In this document: in pieces, positions 1-6,874 of the stretch
Position numbering within the stretch: the stretch's first letter is position 1
How the letters are laid out: the number at the start of each line of letters is the position of its first letter
Origin: Candidatus Aenigmatarchaeota archaeon
GTDB taxonomy: Archaea > Aenigmatarchaeota > Aenigmatarchaeia > Aenigmatarchaeales > SZUA-1535
NCBI GenBank assembly: GCA_015521535.1
Contig: WAOA01000037.1
Span: forward strand, 1 to 9,001
Length of the DNA stretch: 9,001 bases
Reading direction: 5' to 3'
Notes under the pieces: model-generated
The model's input: only the letters and a program-made list of their open reading frames with translations
Database searches by the model: none
Told to the model about the DNA's origin: nothing
Program-made: the position numbers and the translations under genes

Positions 1-93
1 AATCCACATAATCACGCCGACTATAACTATAGCGATTATTATCTCGAGAAGAATGTGTAAAGGCAGACTTATTAGCCCTTTTTTATTTTTCAT
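1..93 (-). CDS. Partial small membrane-anchored protein, possibly pilin-like (5' end only)
   Basis: Only the first 31 codons are in the window; the gene continues off the left edge. The reading starts MKNKKGLISLPLHILLEIII and continues as an unbroken hydrophobic stretch to about residue 31. A short basic N-terminus, then KKG, then a polar/hydrophobic segment with a Glu at residue 17, resembles archaeal class III (prepilin-type) signal peptides. The usual QxSxE motif is not intact, since Pro follows ISL. A plain N-terminal membrane anchor fits equally well. A TATA-like element lies about 28 bp upstream of the ATG, as at the other genes here. A GGTGAT Shine-Dalgarno-like sequence also lies 11 nt upstream (105-110, minus strand), so either leaderless or leadered translation is possible. 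I do not recognise the protein, and no function can be given from this fragment. Confidence 0.55.
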   Translation of the reverse strand, partial: MKNKKGLISLPLHILLEIIIAIVIVGVIMWI

Positions 94-116
94 AAAGAGA
101 TAATATCACCAGAGAT

Positions 117-126
117 TATTAAAAAG
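117..126 (-). promoter_or_regulatory. Probable TATA box for the 1-93 gene
   Basis: On the minus strand this reads CTTTTTAATA. It is centred about 28 bp upstream of the ATG at 93, the same spacing seen at the other transcription-unit starts in the window. Only position and composition support it. Confidence 0.35.
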
Positions 127-169
127 TTATTGTTGGCTGGAAAGAGGGTGTGCGGAGAAAGTTATTACG

Positions 170-186
170 GTGTAATATTTTTACAC
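170..186. repeat. Inverted repeat GTGTAA-N5-TTACAC
   Basis: A perfect 6 bp inverted repeat with a 5-base AT spacer lies in the 250 bp between the 3' end of the GT39-like gene and the start of the 1-93 gene. It lies about 77 bp upstream of the minus-strand ATG, outside the core promoter. It could be a regulator binding site or a weak RNA hairpin at the end of the glycosyltransferase transcript. It is short, and chance occurrence in AT-rich DNA cannot be excluded. I see no gene or RNA elsewhere in 94-343. Confidence 0.3.
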
Positions 187-343
187 ACGTGCCTTTTTAG
201 AAAAGACTTGAGTATAAATTCAAAAACATTTGAGCGTTGTTATCGGTATAGCACATTAGTGTATTAATAAGATTTAAAATAAACCTAATATCTCTTGCTT
301 ATACTTTAAGAAATTATTTTATCGATATCGACATCTTGTAGTA

Positions 344-1867
344 TTATTTTTCCAAAAACAGTGTAGTGTCATTTTTACATACTCTCCACCCTGTTAGACA
401 AATTTTATTGCAAAAATTATCACCTTTCTTATATCCCAAAAATTCGTAAACTTTAATTGTGTTATTCCCTTTTCCGAATTCTTTCAGAAGTTTTACTTCG
501 CTCGCGATGAGAGAAATGTTTACAGGGGAGTTCGGATAGTAAACTATGTATTTCACGCCCATTTCTTTTAAAGAGAATATAATTTCTTCCCGATTTGAGA
601 TATTAACAAAATTACATCCTCTGAAATGATATCTCTGTGTTGCTATTTCGCCTTTTTCAGTACTTCTTGATTCCCACATGATTACCGAAGAAAAAGGTAA
701 TTTATTATTCCCGCCTTCTCCGAAATAAGCAATGTTTCCTTCTCTCTGGAATAGTGCTGTAATCTCTTCATCTGGAAAATCACTGAGATGCGAAGCGGAA
801 GTAAAGATGGTTATAAGGAAAAATAAAGAAACCAAACCTAATGCATGCTTTTCCTTATTTTTTAAAATTTTTCCGAAAGCGATAAAGCATGGGATTACGA
901 AAAACGTTGAAAATCTAACCTCTTTATTAAGGATAAGTGTTAAACCTAAGTAGAAGGATAGGAAAAAAACAAGAAGTTCTTTCCACATAGTTTCTTTTCG
1001 TTTTATGTAAAATGCAAAAAGTAGTAGAAAGAATAAAAGAGGGGGGTAGATAATAGAAGGTTTTACTATGTACCAGATCCAAAGTTTCGGATTAAAATAA
1101 CTTGTAGGTTCTCCCTGTGAGTATGCATATAAAAATCCCTGGTACTTGTTTATTTCTATACCGCCTATAGCAGAAAGGATAACCAAATACGGAAAAACGA
1201 TTATAGAAAAACCTGTAAGCATTGATATTATTTTTTTCAAAGATTCCTTTCTAAGCAGCAGTATCGCTAAATAAATTAGAATAACTATTCCGCCCATTTG
1301 TTTCGAGAGAGTAGCGAGAGCGGAGACAATTCCAATAACAAAAAATCGCCAGAGATTGTTTTCTTTTGAAAATTTGAGAAAAAGATAAAAAGAAAGTAAA
1401 ACGAAAAAGTAAACACACATATCCTGCAAAGCAAGAAAACTGTTGAAAAAAACATAGAAGTAAGAGAGAAAGGCCAAAGCACTAAGAATAGCGCCTTTTC
1501 TTGAGAAATTTTCTTTTGTAATTAAATAAACCAGAATTCCAGAGAGTAGGTAAAATATTATGCTAATACTTCTACCTATTAATTCATTTAGGGTAATGTT
1601 AAAAAACAACGCTACTATTAAATGATACAAAGGCGGATACACTATTTGTAATTTAGGATAATGTAAAAGATATTCTAAACCGTAATTCCATGCGTTTTCA
1701 AATGAAAGCCCTGTTTTAATAATATATGTAACCAAATCTCGGTAGAATACGCTTAAAAGCAGATGCGTCCCTTCATCCGGCAGTAGAGAAGAAGAAAGCG
1801 CGAAGTAAAGAGAAATAATAAAAAATAAACTTATCCCCAAAGCGAAGAATTTATCCTCTTTGTTCAT
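344..1867 (-). CDS. GT39/ArnT-like polytopic membrane glycosyltransferase
   Basis: Predicted integral membrane enzyme that would transfer a sugar from a polyprenyl-phosphate carrier to an acceptor on the outer face of the membrane (PMT/ArnT-like, GT-C fold). From the ATG at 1867 it has 507 residues. There is a first membrane segment at about 7-26, then the LLPDEGTH loop with the family's Asp-Glu pair (residues 31-32) and His35. About ten more hydrophobic segments follow to about residue 358. QDMCVYFF (about 148), LSKQMGG (about 187) and KEVRFSTFFVIP (about 315-326) fit PMT_2-type loops. A soluble tail of about 145 residues holds four cysteines (418, 486, 490, 497). An in-frame ATG lies 9 bp upstream (1876), but a TATA element centred 28 bp from 1867 favours the shorter start as leaderless. 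It diverges from the FAD enzyme gene over 40 bp. The substrate is not known. Confidence 0.82.
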   Translation of the reverse strand: MNKEDKFFALGISLFFIISLYFALSSSLLPDEGTHLLLSVFYRDLVTYIIKTGLSFENAWNYGLEYLLHYPKLQIVYPPLYHLIVALFFNITLNELIGRSISIIFYLLSGILVYLITKENFSRKGAILSALAFLSYFYVFFNSFLALQDMCVYFFVLLSFYLFLKFSKENNLWRFFVIGIVSALATLSKQMGGIVILIYLAILLLRKESLKKIISMLTGFSIIVFPYLVILSAIGGIEINKYQGFLYAYSQGEPTSYFNPKLWIWYIVKPSIIYPPLLFFLLLFAFYIKRKETMWKELLVFFLSFYLGLTLILNKEVRFSTFFVIPCFIAFGKILKNKEKHALGLVSLFFLITIFTSASHLSDFPDEEITALFQREGNIAYFGEGGNNKLPFSSVIMWESRSTEKGEIATQRYHFRGCNFVNISNREEIIFSLKEMGVKYIVYYPNSPVNISLIASEVKLLKEFGKGNNTIKVYEFLGYKKGDNFCNKICLTGWRVCKNDTTLFLEK

Positions 1868-1875
1868 AGAAACCA

Positions 1876-1884
1876 TTTTTAAAT
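1876..1884 (+). promoter_or_regulatory. TATA box for the FAD-oxidoreductase/DUF362 operon
   Basis: TTTTTAAAT is centred 28 bp upstream of the ATG at 1908. No Shine-Dalgarno is present before that ATG, so the mRNA is probably leaderless. This also argues against the longer reading starting at 1860, whose start would lie upstream of the TATA box. Confidence 0.5.
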
Positions 1885-1890
1885 CCCTGA

Positions 1891-1899
1891 AATATAAAA
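1891..1899 (-). promoter_or_regulatory. TATA box for the GT39-like gene
   Basis: On the minus strand this reads TTTTATATT, centred about 28 bp upstream of the ATG at 1867. That spacing suits a leaderless transcript starting at the second in-frame ATG. It lies next to the oppositely oriented TATA box of the neighbouring operon, so the two promoters interleave within 40 bp. Confidence 0.5.
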
Positions 1900-1907
1900 T
1901 TTCCCTT

Positions 1908-3164
1908 ATGATAGCAATTGTCGGAGCGGGCTTATCTGGCCTAATATGCGGAAAAATTCTCGCTGAGAATGGAGAAGATGTTGTAATATTTGAAGCAAAG
2001 CGCGATGTAGGTGGGTTGGCGAGATGCTTTGACTATGACAAATACAAATTACCTGTTTTTTATCATCACGTTTTTTCTCACGATCACATAACGCTAAACG
2101 TTATGCGAGAACTCGGGATTAAAGATTTTTACAAAAAACGAATTAAAATGGGGATAAGTTTTGAAAATAAAATTTACGAGATCTCTTGGATTAAGACACT
2201 TTTCTGGGATTTTCTCTCCTGGCAAGATAAATTAAAATTCGGTACACTTGCAATAAAAACAAAAATCAAAAAAGACTGGAAGAAACTTGAAGGGAAAAAT
2301 GCAGAAGAGTGGCTAAGGAAAGAAGTAGGGAAAAATGTAATGAAAAAAATTTTCGCGCCACTTATGCGAGAAAAGTACGGGTTGAGTTTAAAAGAAATCT
2401 CAGCGAGCGAACTCGCGATGCGTTTGAAAGAAGGAGAAGCAACGGGAAAATTTCTTTATCCAAAGAAAGGACTTTATGAAATGCTTATGCGCCTAAAAAA
2501 AGAAATTGAAAAATATAACAGCGAAGTTAAGTGCTCGACACCGGTAACTAAAATTTCCTTAGGAAGTAAAGCGTGCATTGAATATAAAGAGAATGGAAGA
2601 AAGAAGAGAACGAAAGTTAAAACCGTTATCACTTCTGTTCCGATTCCGACTTTTTTGAAAATCACTAAAGGACTGCCAAAGAATTATAGAAAAAAATTAG
2701 AGAAAATAAAATACTGCTCAAGTATATGTGTTGATATTTTTTACTCTTCTCCTTTAAGCGATTTTTACTGGGTAAATGTTTTTGATAAAAGTTTCGGCGG
2801 CGTGATAGAGCACACAAATTTAGCAAATCTATATGATTTTAAATTCGCGTGGATATGGAAATACGCTCCTGGTAAGTTATGGAAGTTTAGCGATAAAGAA
2901 ATAGCAAAACTTTTTATCTACGAGATTAAAGAAATTTTTCCTCAAGCTGAGATTTTCGATTATCGTGTGTTCCGTGATCCTTATGCCTCTCCTCTCTACG
3001 ATAAAAACTACGCAAAATACATGCCAAGTATTAAAACACCTTTGAAAAATCTTTTATTCACAGGTGTTGCTACAACTTATCCTGAGATTCGCACCATGAA
3101 TACAGCGCTTAAAGCGGGAATAAAAACAGCGAAGATTTTGCTTAAGGAGATGGAAAATGCGTAA
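1908..3164 (+). CDS. FAD-dependent amine-oxidase / protoporphyrinogen-oxidase-like oxidoreductase
   Basis: Flavoprotein of 418 residues with the two-dinucleotide-binding fold of the amine oxidase/protoporphyrinogen oxidase/UDP-galactopyranose mutase-like group. The N-terminus is the FAD ADP-binding unit: IVGAGLSGL (4-12), the acidic residue at the end of strand 2 (E29) and VGG (34-36). YHHVFSHD (52-59) is probably close to the flavin or substrate. The C-terminus has the second FAD-contact region, LFTGVATTYPE (383-393), then NTALKAG (398-404). No membrane segment is evident. I chose the ATG at 1908 because the 16 preceding in-frame residues lie before the Rossmann strand and the TATA box is 28 bp upstream of this ATG. 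The stop overlaps the next start by 8 bp, so it is co-translated with the DUF362 gene. The family is clear. The substrate is not; context suggests a lipid-linked sugar or isoprenoid. Confidence 0.8.
   Translation: MIAIVGAGLSGLICGKILAENGEDVVIFEAKRDVGGLARCFDYDKYKLPVFYHHVFSHDHITLNVMRELGIKDFYKKRIKMGISFENKIYEISWIKTLFWDFLSWQDKLKFGTLAIKTKIKKDWKKLEGKNAEEWLRKEVGKNVMKKIFAPLMREKYGLSLKEISASELAMRLKEGEATGKFLYPKKGLYEMLMRLKKEIEKYNSEVKCSTPVTKISLGSKACIEYKENGRKKRTKVKTVITSVPIPTFLKITKGLPKNYRKKLEKIKYCSSICVDIFYSSPLSDFYWVNVFDKSFGGVIEHTNLANLYDFKFAWIWKYAPGKLWKFSDKEIAKLFIYEIKEIFPQAEIFDYRVFRDPYASPLYDKNYAKYMPSIKTPLKNLLFTGVATTYPEIRTMNTALKAGIKTAKILLKEMENA
3145..3152 (+). promoter_or_regulatory. Shine-Dalgarno for the operon-internal DUF362 gene
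   Basis: AGGAGATG lies 4 nt before the ATG at 3157 and inside the end of the FAD enzyme gene. It matches the archaeal anti-Shine-Dalgarno (AGGAGGTGAT) with one mismatch. It fixes the start of the downstream gene. It contrasts with the first genes of transcription units here, which lack such a site. Confidence 0.7.
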
Positions 3165-4206
3165 GGTAGCGTTTGTAAAAATAGATTATGAAAAGGGAAT
3201 AGAAGATGCTGTAAAAAAGGCTATGCAATTAGCGAAATGGGAAAAATATGTGAAAGGAAGAAAAATTTTTCTTAAAATCAACGCTATGGGAAATCAGTTA
3301 GTTCCTGGACTGAACACTTCGCCTTTTGTTTTAGAAAGTGTTATTAAAACGATTCGTGAAAAAAGAAAAAATGTAAAAATAATAATAGGCGACACCGACT
3401 TAGCCACGGTGAAACAATTTTACCTTAGTGTTAAACTTTGGGGTTATGATAAAATTGCAGAAAAATATAGATGCGAAATAGTTAATCTCTCTGAAGAAAA
3501 AACCGTGAAGAAAAAAATAAACGGAGAAATTTTTACTAACGTTGAGATACCGAAGATTTTAACAAAAGTAGATTCGATAGTAACACTACCCGTAATAAAA
3601 ACACACGGTCTAACAAAAATCACGTGTTGTCTGAAAAATTCTTGGGGATTTTTGCCAAGATATAGGCATCAATACCATATGGTTGCAGATAAAGCGATAG
3701 GTGAAATGAACAAGGCTATAAAAGTAGATTTTGCTGTAGTAGACGGAAGTATTTGCATGCAAGGTAAAGGCCCGAGAACAGGAAAACCAAAGATTTGCAA
3801 CGTTATATTAGCGGGTAATGATTTGGTGGCGCTTGATTTTGTAGTTGCGAAATTCATGGGATTTAAGCCAGAGGAAATAAAACATATTTTCCATGCGGAA
3901 AAACTGGGTATAGGCACAACTAAAAATGTTAAAATTCTTGGTGACAAATTTTTCTGTGCAAATTTCGAAAAGACAAAAGAAAATATAGTTTTCCGCGTGG
4001 AAAAAATAAGCAGAAAATTACCTATAGTTCGCGAATTATTTTTCAGAACAAAACTCTTTGATTTGATTTCTTTTATTGTTACACAGTATAACATGAAATG
4101 GTGGTATCTAACGACAGGTAAAAAAGCGCTGGAGGAAATTTTAGAACATGAGTTTTATGGGAATCTTTATAGGAATTTGTTGAAAAAAAGAGATAATAAA
4201 AATTAG
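3157..4206 (+). CDS. DUF362 family protein (copy 1)
   Basis: A 349-residue protein of the DUF362 family, whose biochemical role I cannot state. Family features run in order: an N-terminal strand ending GRKIFLKIN (about 34-42), LPVIKTHGLTK (144-154), LKNSWGFLPRYRHQYH (159-174), VDG (195-197), GKGPRTGKP (203-211), the acidic pair D222/D227 and MGFKPEEI (234-241). The six cysteines are scattered (106, 157, 158, 200, 214, 267), so there is no ferredoxin-type iron-sulphur domain of the kind some DUF362 proteins carry. The tail has a hydrophobic stretch and WWYLTTGK (about 315-322), shared in pattern with copy 2. It is translationally coupled to the FAD enzyme by an 8 bp overlap and a good Shine-Dalgarno. 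Its 3' end faces copy 2 across 13 bp. Confidence 0.8.
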   Translation: MRKVAFVKIDYEKGIEDAVKKAMQLAKWEKYVKGRKIFLKINAMGNQLVPGLNTSPFVLESVIKTIREKRKNVKIIIGDTDLATVKQFYLSVKLWGYDKIAEKYRCEIVNLSEEKTVKKKINGEIFTNVEIPKILTKVDSIVTLPVIKTHGLTKITCCLKNSWGFLPRYRHQYHMVADKAIGEMNKAIKVDFAVVDGSICMQGKGPRTGKPKICNVILAGNDLVALDFVVAKFMGFKPEEIKHIFHAEKLGIGTTKNVKILGDKFFCANFEKTKENIVFRVEKISRKLPIVRELFFRTKLFDLISFIVTQYNMKWWYLTTGKKALEEILEHEFYGNLYRNLLKKRDNKN

Positions 4207-4219
4207 TGAGTTATATCTG

Positions 4220-5365
4220 CTAATATACGTCCCACTCTCTCAGATAAGCATCTTTTGGGTATTCCCCGTAAGGATATTTCATCCATAATTTACCCCATTC
4301 ACTTTGCATAAACTTCCATATTCTATATTTTCCAATCGTAGGATACCATATGTAATCGTGATACAGAGCAGATGCAAGAATAAAGAGTTTGAATAGAGGA
4401 GTATGAAACAAAAACTTATGAATTCTCTTGAAGCGCATAGTACCTTTTCTCAATAATTGGTCGAAGAAAATTATCGGGCTTTTTTTCACCTTGAAGTTAA
4501 AGTTCATTTTCATAACATCTTTTTTGTTCATGCCGACAATTTCTATTTGTTCTACATCCGCTATACCAAGTCCCAACTCGTGACATGTTTTGAGATAAGG
4601 TATTTTCATGGGATCAAAACCCATTATTTTTGCCGCTATGCTATCAACAGCAACAGGGTCTTGCGACGCGAGAATTAAATTGAGAATTCTCGGCTTCATC
4701 GTTCTCGGACCTGCTCCATCTCCTGCCACGGTACCATCGATTACATTCAGCATTCCTGAAAAAATCTCTTTCTGCAGAATAACTAAATCCACCATTATTT
4801 CGTGGATAAATTTATGTGCATGGTGCCTATATCTCGGAATAAGACCGCCGAATGCATTTTTTATAGCACCTGTCGTTATCGTGTGGCCGTGATTTTTTAG
4901 AGTTGGCAGATGAATAATATAACTACCTGGATAAATCTCGGGTATCAGAATTTTTTTAAAAATCTTCGGAAAAGCAAGCAATTCGCTTTTTGGTTTGTAC
5001 TCTTTCCATTTGATATTTGGTAGTGGTTTAAATTCCGCGTTACACTTTTTCAAAATAGGAAGCCATTTGTTTTCATAAGCACCTTTCCAGGTATGCGTTA
5101 CCACCGTTTGATCCTCGACTGCTATTAAATTTTTATATCCATGTTTTTTTAGACTTCTGAGCACTCCTTCTAATTGCCACGGTTCTGTAGAACAGGCAGG
5201 AAAATAAAGAGACCAAGAAAGGTTCAATTTTATAACAATTCTTTTTTTCTTATTCCTGAAAATCTTTCCAAGATTACAAAATTCCATTAATTTTTCATAA
5301 TCCTTTAAAACGGTTTTAGGGGTTGTGGAAAGTACAGCGACAATACTCTTTTTTCTTTTTACCAT
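4220..5365 (-). CDS. DUF362 family protein (copy 2)
   Basis: A 381-residue paralogue of the convergent DUF362 gene next to it. The same blocks appear in the same order: RIVIKLNLSW (42-51), LPTLKNHGHT (153-162), IKNAFGGLIPRYRHHAH (168-184), IDGTVAGDGAGPRTMKP (209-225), D236/D241 and MGFDPMKI (248-255). The tail TPLFKLFILASALYHDYIWY followed by PTIGK (322-346) matches the pattern of copy 1's tail, so the similarity extends past the core domain. There are only four cysteines (30, 58, 108, 261) and no iron-sulphur cluster motif. The ATG at 5365 lacks a Shine-Dalgarno, but a TATA box is centred 29 bp upstream, consistent with a leaderless mRNA. That TATA box also suits the divergent UbiA-type gene. 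The function is unknown; the link to polyprenyl-sugar enzymes is by context only. Confidence 0.8.
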   Translation of the reverse strand: MVKRKKSIVAVLSTTPKTVLKDYEKLMEFCNLGKIFRNKKKRIVIKLNLSWSLYFPACSTEPWQLEGVLRSLKKHGYKNLIAVEDQTVVTHTWKGAYENKWLPILKKCNAEFKPLPNIKWKEYKPKSELLAFPKIFKKILIPEIYPGSYIIHLPTLKNHGHTITTGAIKNAFGGLIPRYRHHAHKFIHEIMVDLVILQKEIFSGMLNVIDGTVAGDGAGPRTMKPRILNLILASQDPVAVDSIAAKIMGFDPMKIPYLKTCHELGLGIADVEQIEIVGMNKKDVMKMNFNFKVKKSPIIFFDQLLRKGTMRFKRIHKFLFHTPLFKLFILASALYHDYIWYPTIGKYRIWKFMQSEWGKLWMKYPYGEYPKDAYLREWDVY

Positions 5366-5389
5366 AGGAAAATTATGAAGAAGAATGAG

Positions 5390-5398
5390 ATATAAAAA
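5390..5398. promoter_or_regulatory. Single central TATA box between the divergent DUF362 and UbiA-type genes
   Basis: ATATAAAAA (plus strand; TTTTTATAT on minus) sits at the middle of a 56 bp divergent gap. Its centre is 28 bp from the ATG at 5422 and 29 bp from the ATG at 5365, the leaderless spacing in both directions. Purine-rich, BRE-like bases flank it on both sides (ATGAGA before it on plus; AAGAAA before it on minus). I see no second TATA-like element at suitable spacing for either gene. Confidence 0.5.
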
Positions 5399-5421
5399 TT
5401 TCTTAATAAGAAAAATATTTC

Positions 5422-6423
5422 ATGAAAAACACAAATAAAATAAAAGATTTCCTCATACTAATGCGCCCGAAACAATGGTTCAAATCTTTTTACATAGTAT
5501 TCGGCGCACTACCGGCGATTTTTCTTATGCCGGTAAAGCCTTTTGTTATAGGTTTGCTTCTTTTCCTTGGTATAACAAATATGATTCTAATTCAAGGCGT
5601 GATTTATGCTCTTAACGATATAGCGGATTATGAAAATGACAGAAAGCATCCTGTAAAGCGTCGTCGCCCTATAGCAAGCGGAAGAATAAGTAAAAAACAA
5701 GGTTTTTTGTTCGCCGTACTTCTCTTTATTTTCGCTTGCTTAATCGCAATTTTAGTCGATGTGAGAATTTTATACATAAATTTCGTATTGGTGATTCTAA
5801 ACCTTCTTTACAGTTATCGTCCAAGGTTAAAAGATTTTATTTACGCCGATATAGGCAGTGCTGCTTTGAACTTTCCTTTACGCGTAGCAGCGGGTTGGTA
5901 TCTTTTCGAACCTTATAACTTTGCGCGCTTTTCTCTTAATTTCGAAATAATTTCAAAAGTATTAGAATCGAACTCTATACAATCTTTACTTTTTTCCGCA
6001 CCGCCCAGAATAATAGAAATTAATCTGAAATTTTCCTCTGTAACACTTTCCTTCGTTTCAATAATGATTTTCACATACTTTCTTGCTTGCTACCTGCTCG
6101 CTCTTAAAAGGTTGCGTGAAAAAATAGAAGGATATGAAAAAGCAAGAAAAGTGTTGAAAAAATATTCTCATGCAAAATTAAAAGCAATCGCTATTGTTTC
6201 AGGGTTCTTTGTTTTTACTTCATACCTCTTTCTTTCCTGGAGTTTAAAACTTTCTTTAATTTTCTTATCTTTCATTCTTGGTTACGCTTTGATAAGATAT
6301 TACAAATTAACTTTCGAGAAAAGAAGTATTGTAGGAAAACCGGAAGAGATTTTCAAAAATCGCGAATTTCAAATTCTTTTCATAGTTACAGCACTTCTGG
6401 GAATTTTTTTGCTTTTCTTTTAA
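5422..6423 (+). CDS. UbiA-superfamily prenyltransferase, DPPR synthase-like (polyprenyl-phosphate phosphoribosyltransferase)
   Basis: Polytopic membrane enzyme of 333 residues. The best fit is transfer of phosphoribose from PRPP to a polyprenyl phosphate, the reaction of mycobacterial DPPR synthase (Rv3806c type). MRPKQWFKSF (14-23) opens the domain. NDIADYENDR (65-74) is the first Asp-rich metal-binding motif, and HPVKRRRPIASG (76-87) continues it in the form typical of the DPPR branch. SYRPRLKDFIYAD (131-143) corresponds to the second conserved loop. KPEEIFKNR (306-314) precedes the last hydrophobic segment, as in that branch. About eight to nine membrane segments are visible. It is the first gene after a divergent promoter, with no Shine-Dalgarno. 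The alternative, archaeal lipid enzyme DGGGP synthase, is less likely because its motifs differ. UbiA membership is firm; phosphoribosyl donor use is inferred. Confidence 0.8.
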   Translation: MKNTNKIKDFLILMRPKQWFKSFYIVFGALPAIFLMPVKPFVIGLLLFLGITNMILIQGVIYALNDIADYENDRKHPVKRRRPIASGRISKKQGFLFAVLLFIFACLIAILVDVRILYINFVLVILNLLYSYRPRLKDFIYADIGSAALNFPLRVAAGWYLFEPYNFARFSLNFEIISKVLESNSIQSLLFSAPPRIIEINLKFSSVTLSFVSIMIFTYFLACYLLALKRLREKIEGYEKARKVLKKYSHAKLKAIAIVSGFFVFTSYLFLSWSLKLSLIFLSFILGYALIRYYKLTFEKRSIVGKPEEIFKNREFQILFIVTALLGIFLLFF

Positions 6424-6659
6424 CATAGCATCACGGTGCAAATTTGAATTGTAGTGTATTTGATTAGAAGGAATTATTTAACTTCCAAAACTCTTGAGTT
6501 ACATGTACGCTATCTAGAAATAAGCACGTGTTAATAATGGAAAGATAAGAATCTTCGCGAATTGGTTTATCGTGTTTTTATGCTAGACGTATTTTCATTA
6601 CTTCTTCACGGCTTTTCGCTTGTAGTAATTTATTGATATTATACTATTTTCAGGAAGTT

Positions 6660-6770
6660 CTGTCTGATAGCGACCGGATAACATCGAATTACGCGGTAAA
6701 GTACACGCGTCCGGCGAAGTTCAAGAAATTTCGCGACATTTTCGCGTGGAAACACATGTTTTGGCATAAT
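6660..6770 (+). ncRNA. Possible structured non-coding RNA (unidentified)
   Basis: A G+C-rich island in an AT-rich gap with stacked inverted repeats. CCGG (6674-6677) pairs with CCGG (6711-6714) around ACGCG (6691-6695)/CGCGT (6706-6710). GCGAAGTT (6714-6721) pairs with AATTTCGC (6727-6734) around a 5-base loop. CGCGA (6732-6736) pairs with TCGCG (6742-6746) and competes with the previous stem. A TATA-like run (TTGATATTATACT, 6633-6645) would place a start near 6660-6670, and a T-rich stretch follows at 6771-6777. I could not match it to RNase P, SRP, 5S, box C/D or tRNA. The strand is uncertain, because stems read on either strand. It might instead be a regulatory leader or a decayed gene. 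Confidence 0.3.
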
Positions 6771-6828
6771 TCTTTTATAAAACCACAAAAAACACTTATC
6801 AGGATACAGCCTTCTACTAGAATTTAAA

Positions 6829-6838
6829 TTTTATAAAT
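6829..6838 (+). promoter_or_regulatory. Probable TATA box for the tyrS leader transcript
   Basis: TTTTATAAAT would set a transcript start near 6860, leaving about 38 nt of leader before the tyrS ATG. That leader includes the Shine-Dalgarno at 6864-6870. A second, weaker candidate (ATATTAAAG, 6851-6859) would start the RNA near 6881 and exclude that site. No TATA-like sequence lies at the 28 bp spacing needed for a leaderless tyrS message. Confidence 0.4.
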
Positions 6839-6863
6839 GTTGCCGCAGAGATATTAAAGTATA

Positions 6864-6870
6864 AGGTGAT
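6864..6870 (+). promoter_or_regulatory. Strong Shine-Dalgarno in the tyrS leader
   Basis: AGGTGAT is a 7-base exact match to the archaeal anti-Shine-Dalgarno complement. It is 4 nt upstream of the ATG at 6875 but 27 nt upstream of the tyrS ATG at 6898. It therefore appears to serve the short leader ORF rather than tyrS directly. Confidence 0.5.
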
Positions 6871-6874
6871 GCCG

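Noticed and set aside
322..331. Perfect palindrome TCGATATCGA just past the GT39-like stop
   Set aside because: Only 10 bp, with no loop suitable for an RNA hairpin and no second copy; likely chance.
1860..1907. Longer N-terminus for the FAD enzyme starting at 1860
   Set aside because: It would begin upstream of the TATA box and inside the divergent gene's 5' end, and adds residues before the Rossmann strand that the family does not have.
3669..4094. 141-residue minus-strand frame inside DUF362 copy 1
   Set aside because: It lies wholly within a well-supported coding gene with clear family motifs, and its own translation shows no recognisable domain.
5422..6423. Assignment of the UbiA protein as archaeal DGGGP synthase (membrane lipid enzyme)
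   Set aside because: HPxKRxRPIASG after the first Asp motif, MRPKQW at the start and KPEEI near the end match the phosphoribosyltransferase branch better.
6489..6500. AACTC-TT-GAGTT inverted repeat after the UbiA-type gene
   Set aside because: The loop is too short to form a hairpin and no T-run follows; insufficient for a terminator call.
6633..6827. 64-residue plus-strand reading frame in the gap before tyrS
   Set aside because: It starts at TTG with no Shine-Dalgarno, matches no family I recognise, and coincides with the hairpin-rich segment; a structured RNA or chance frame fits better.
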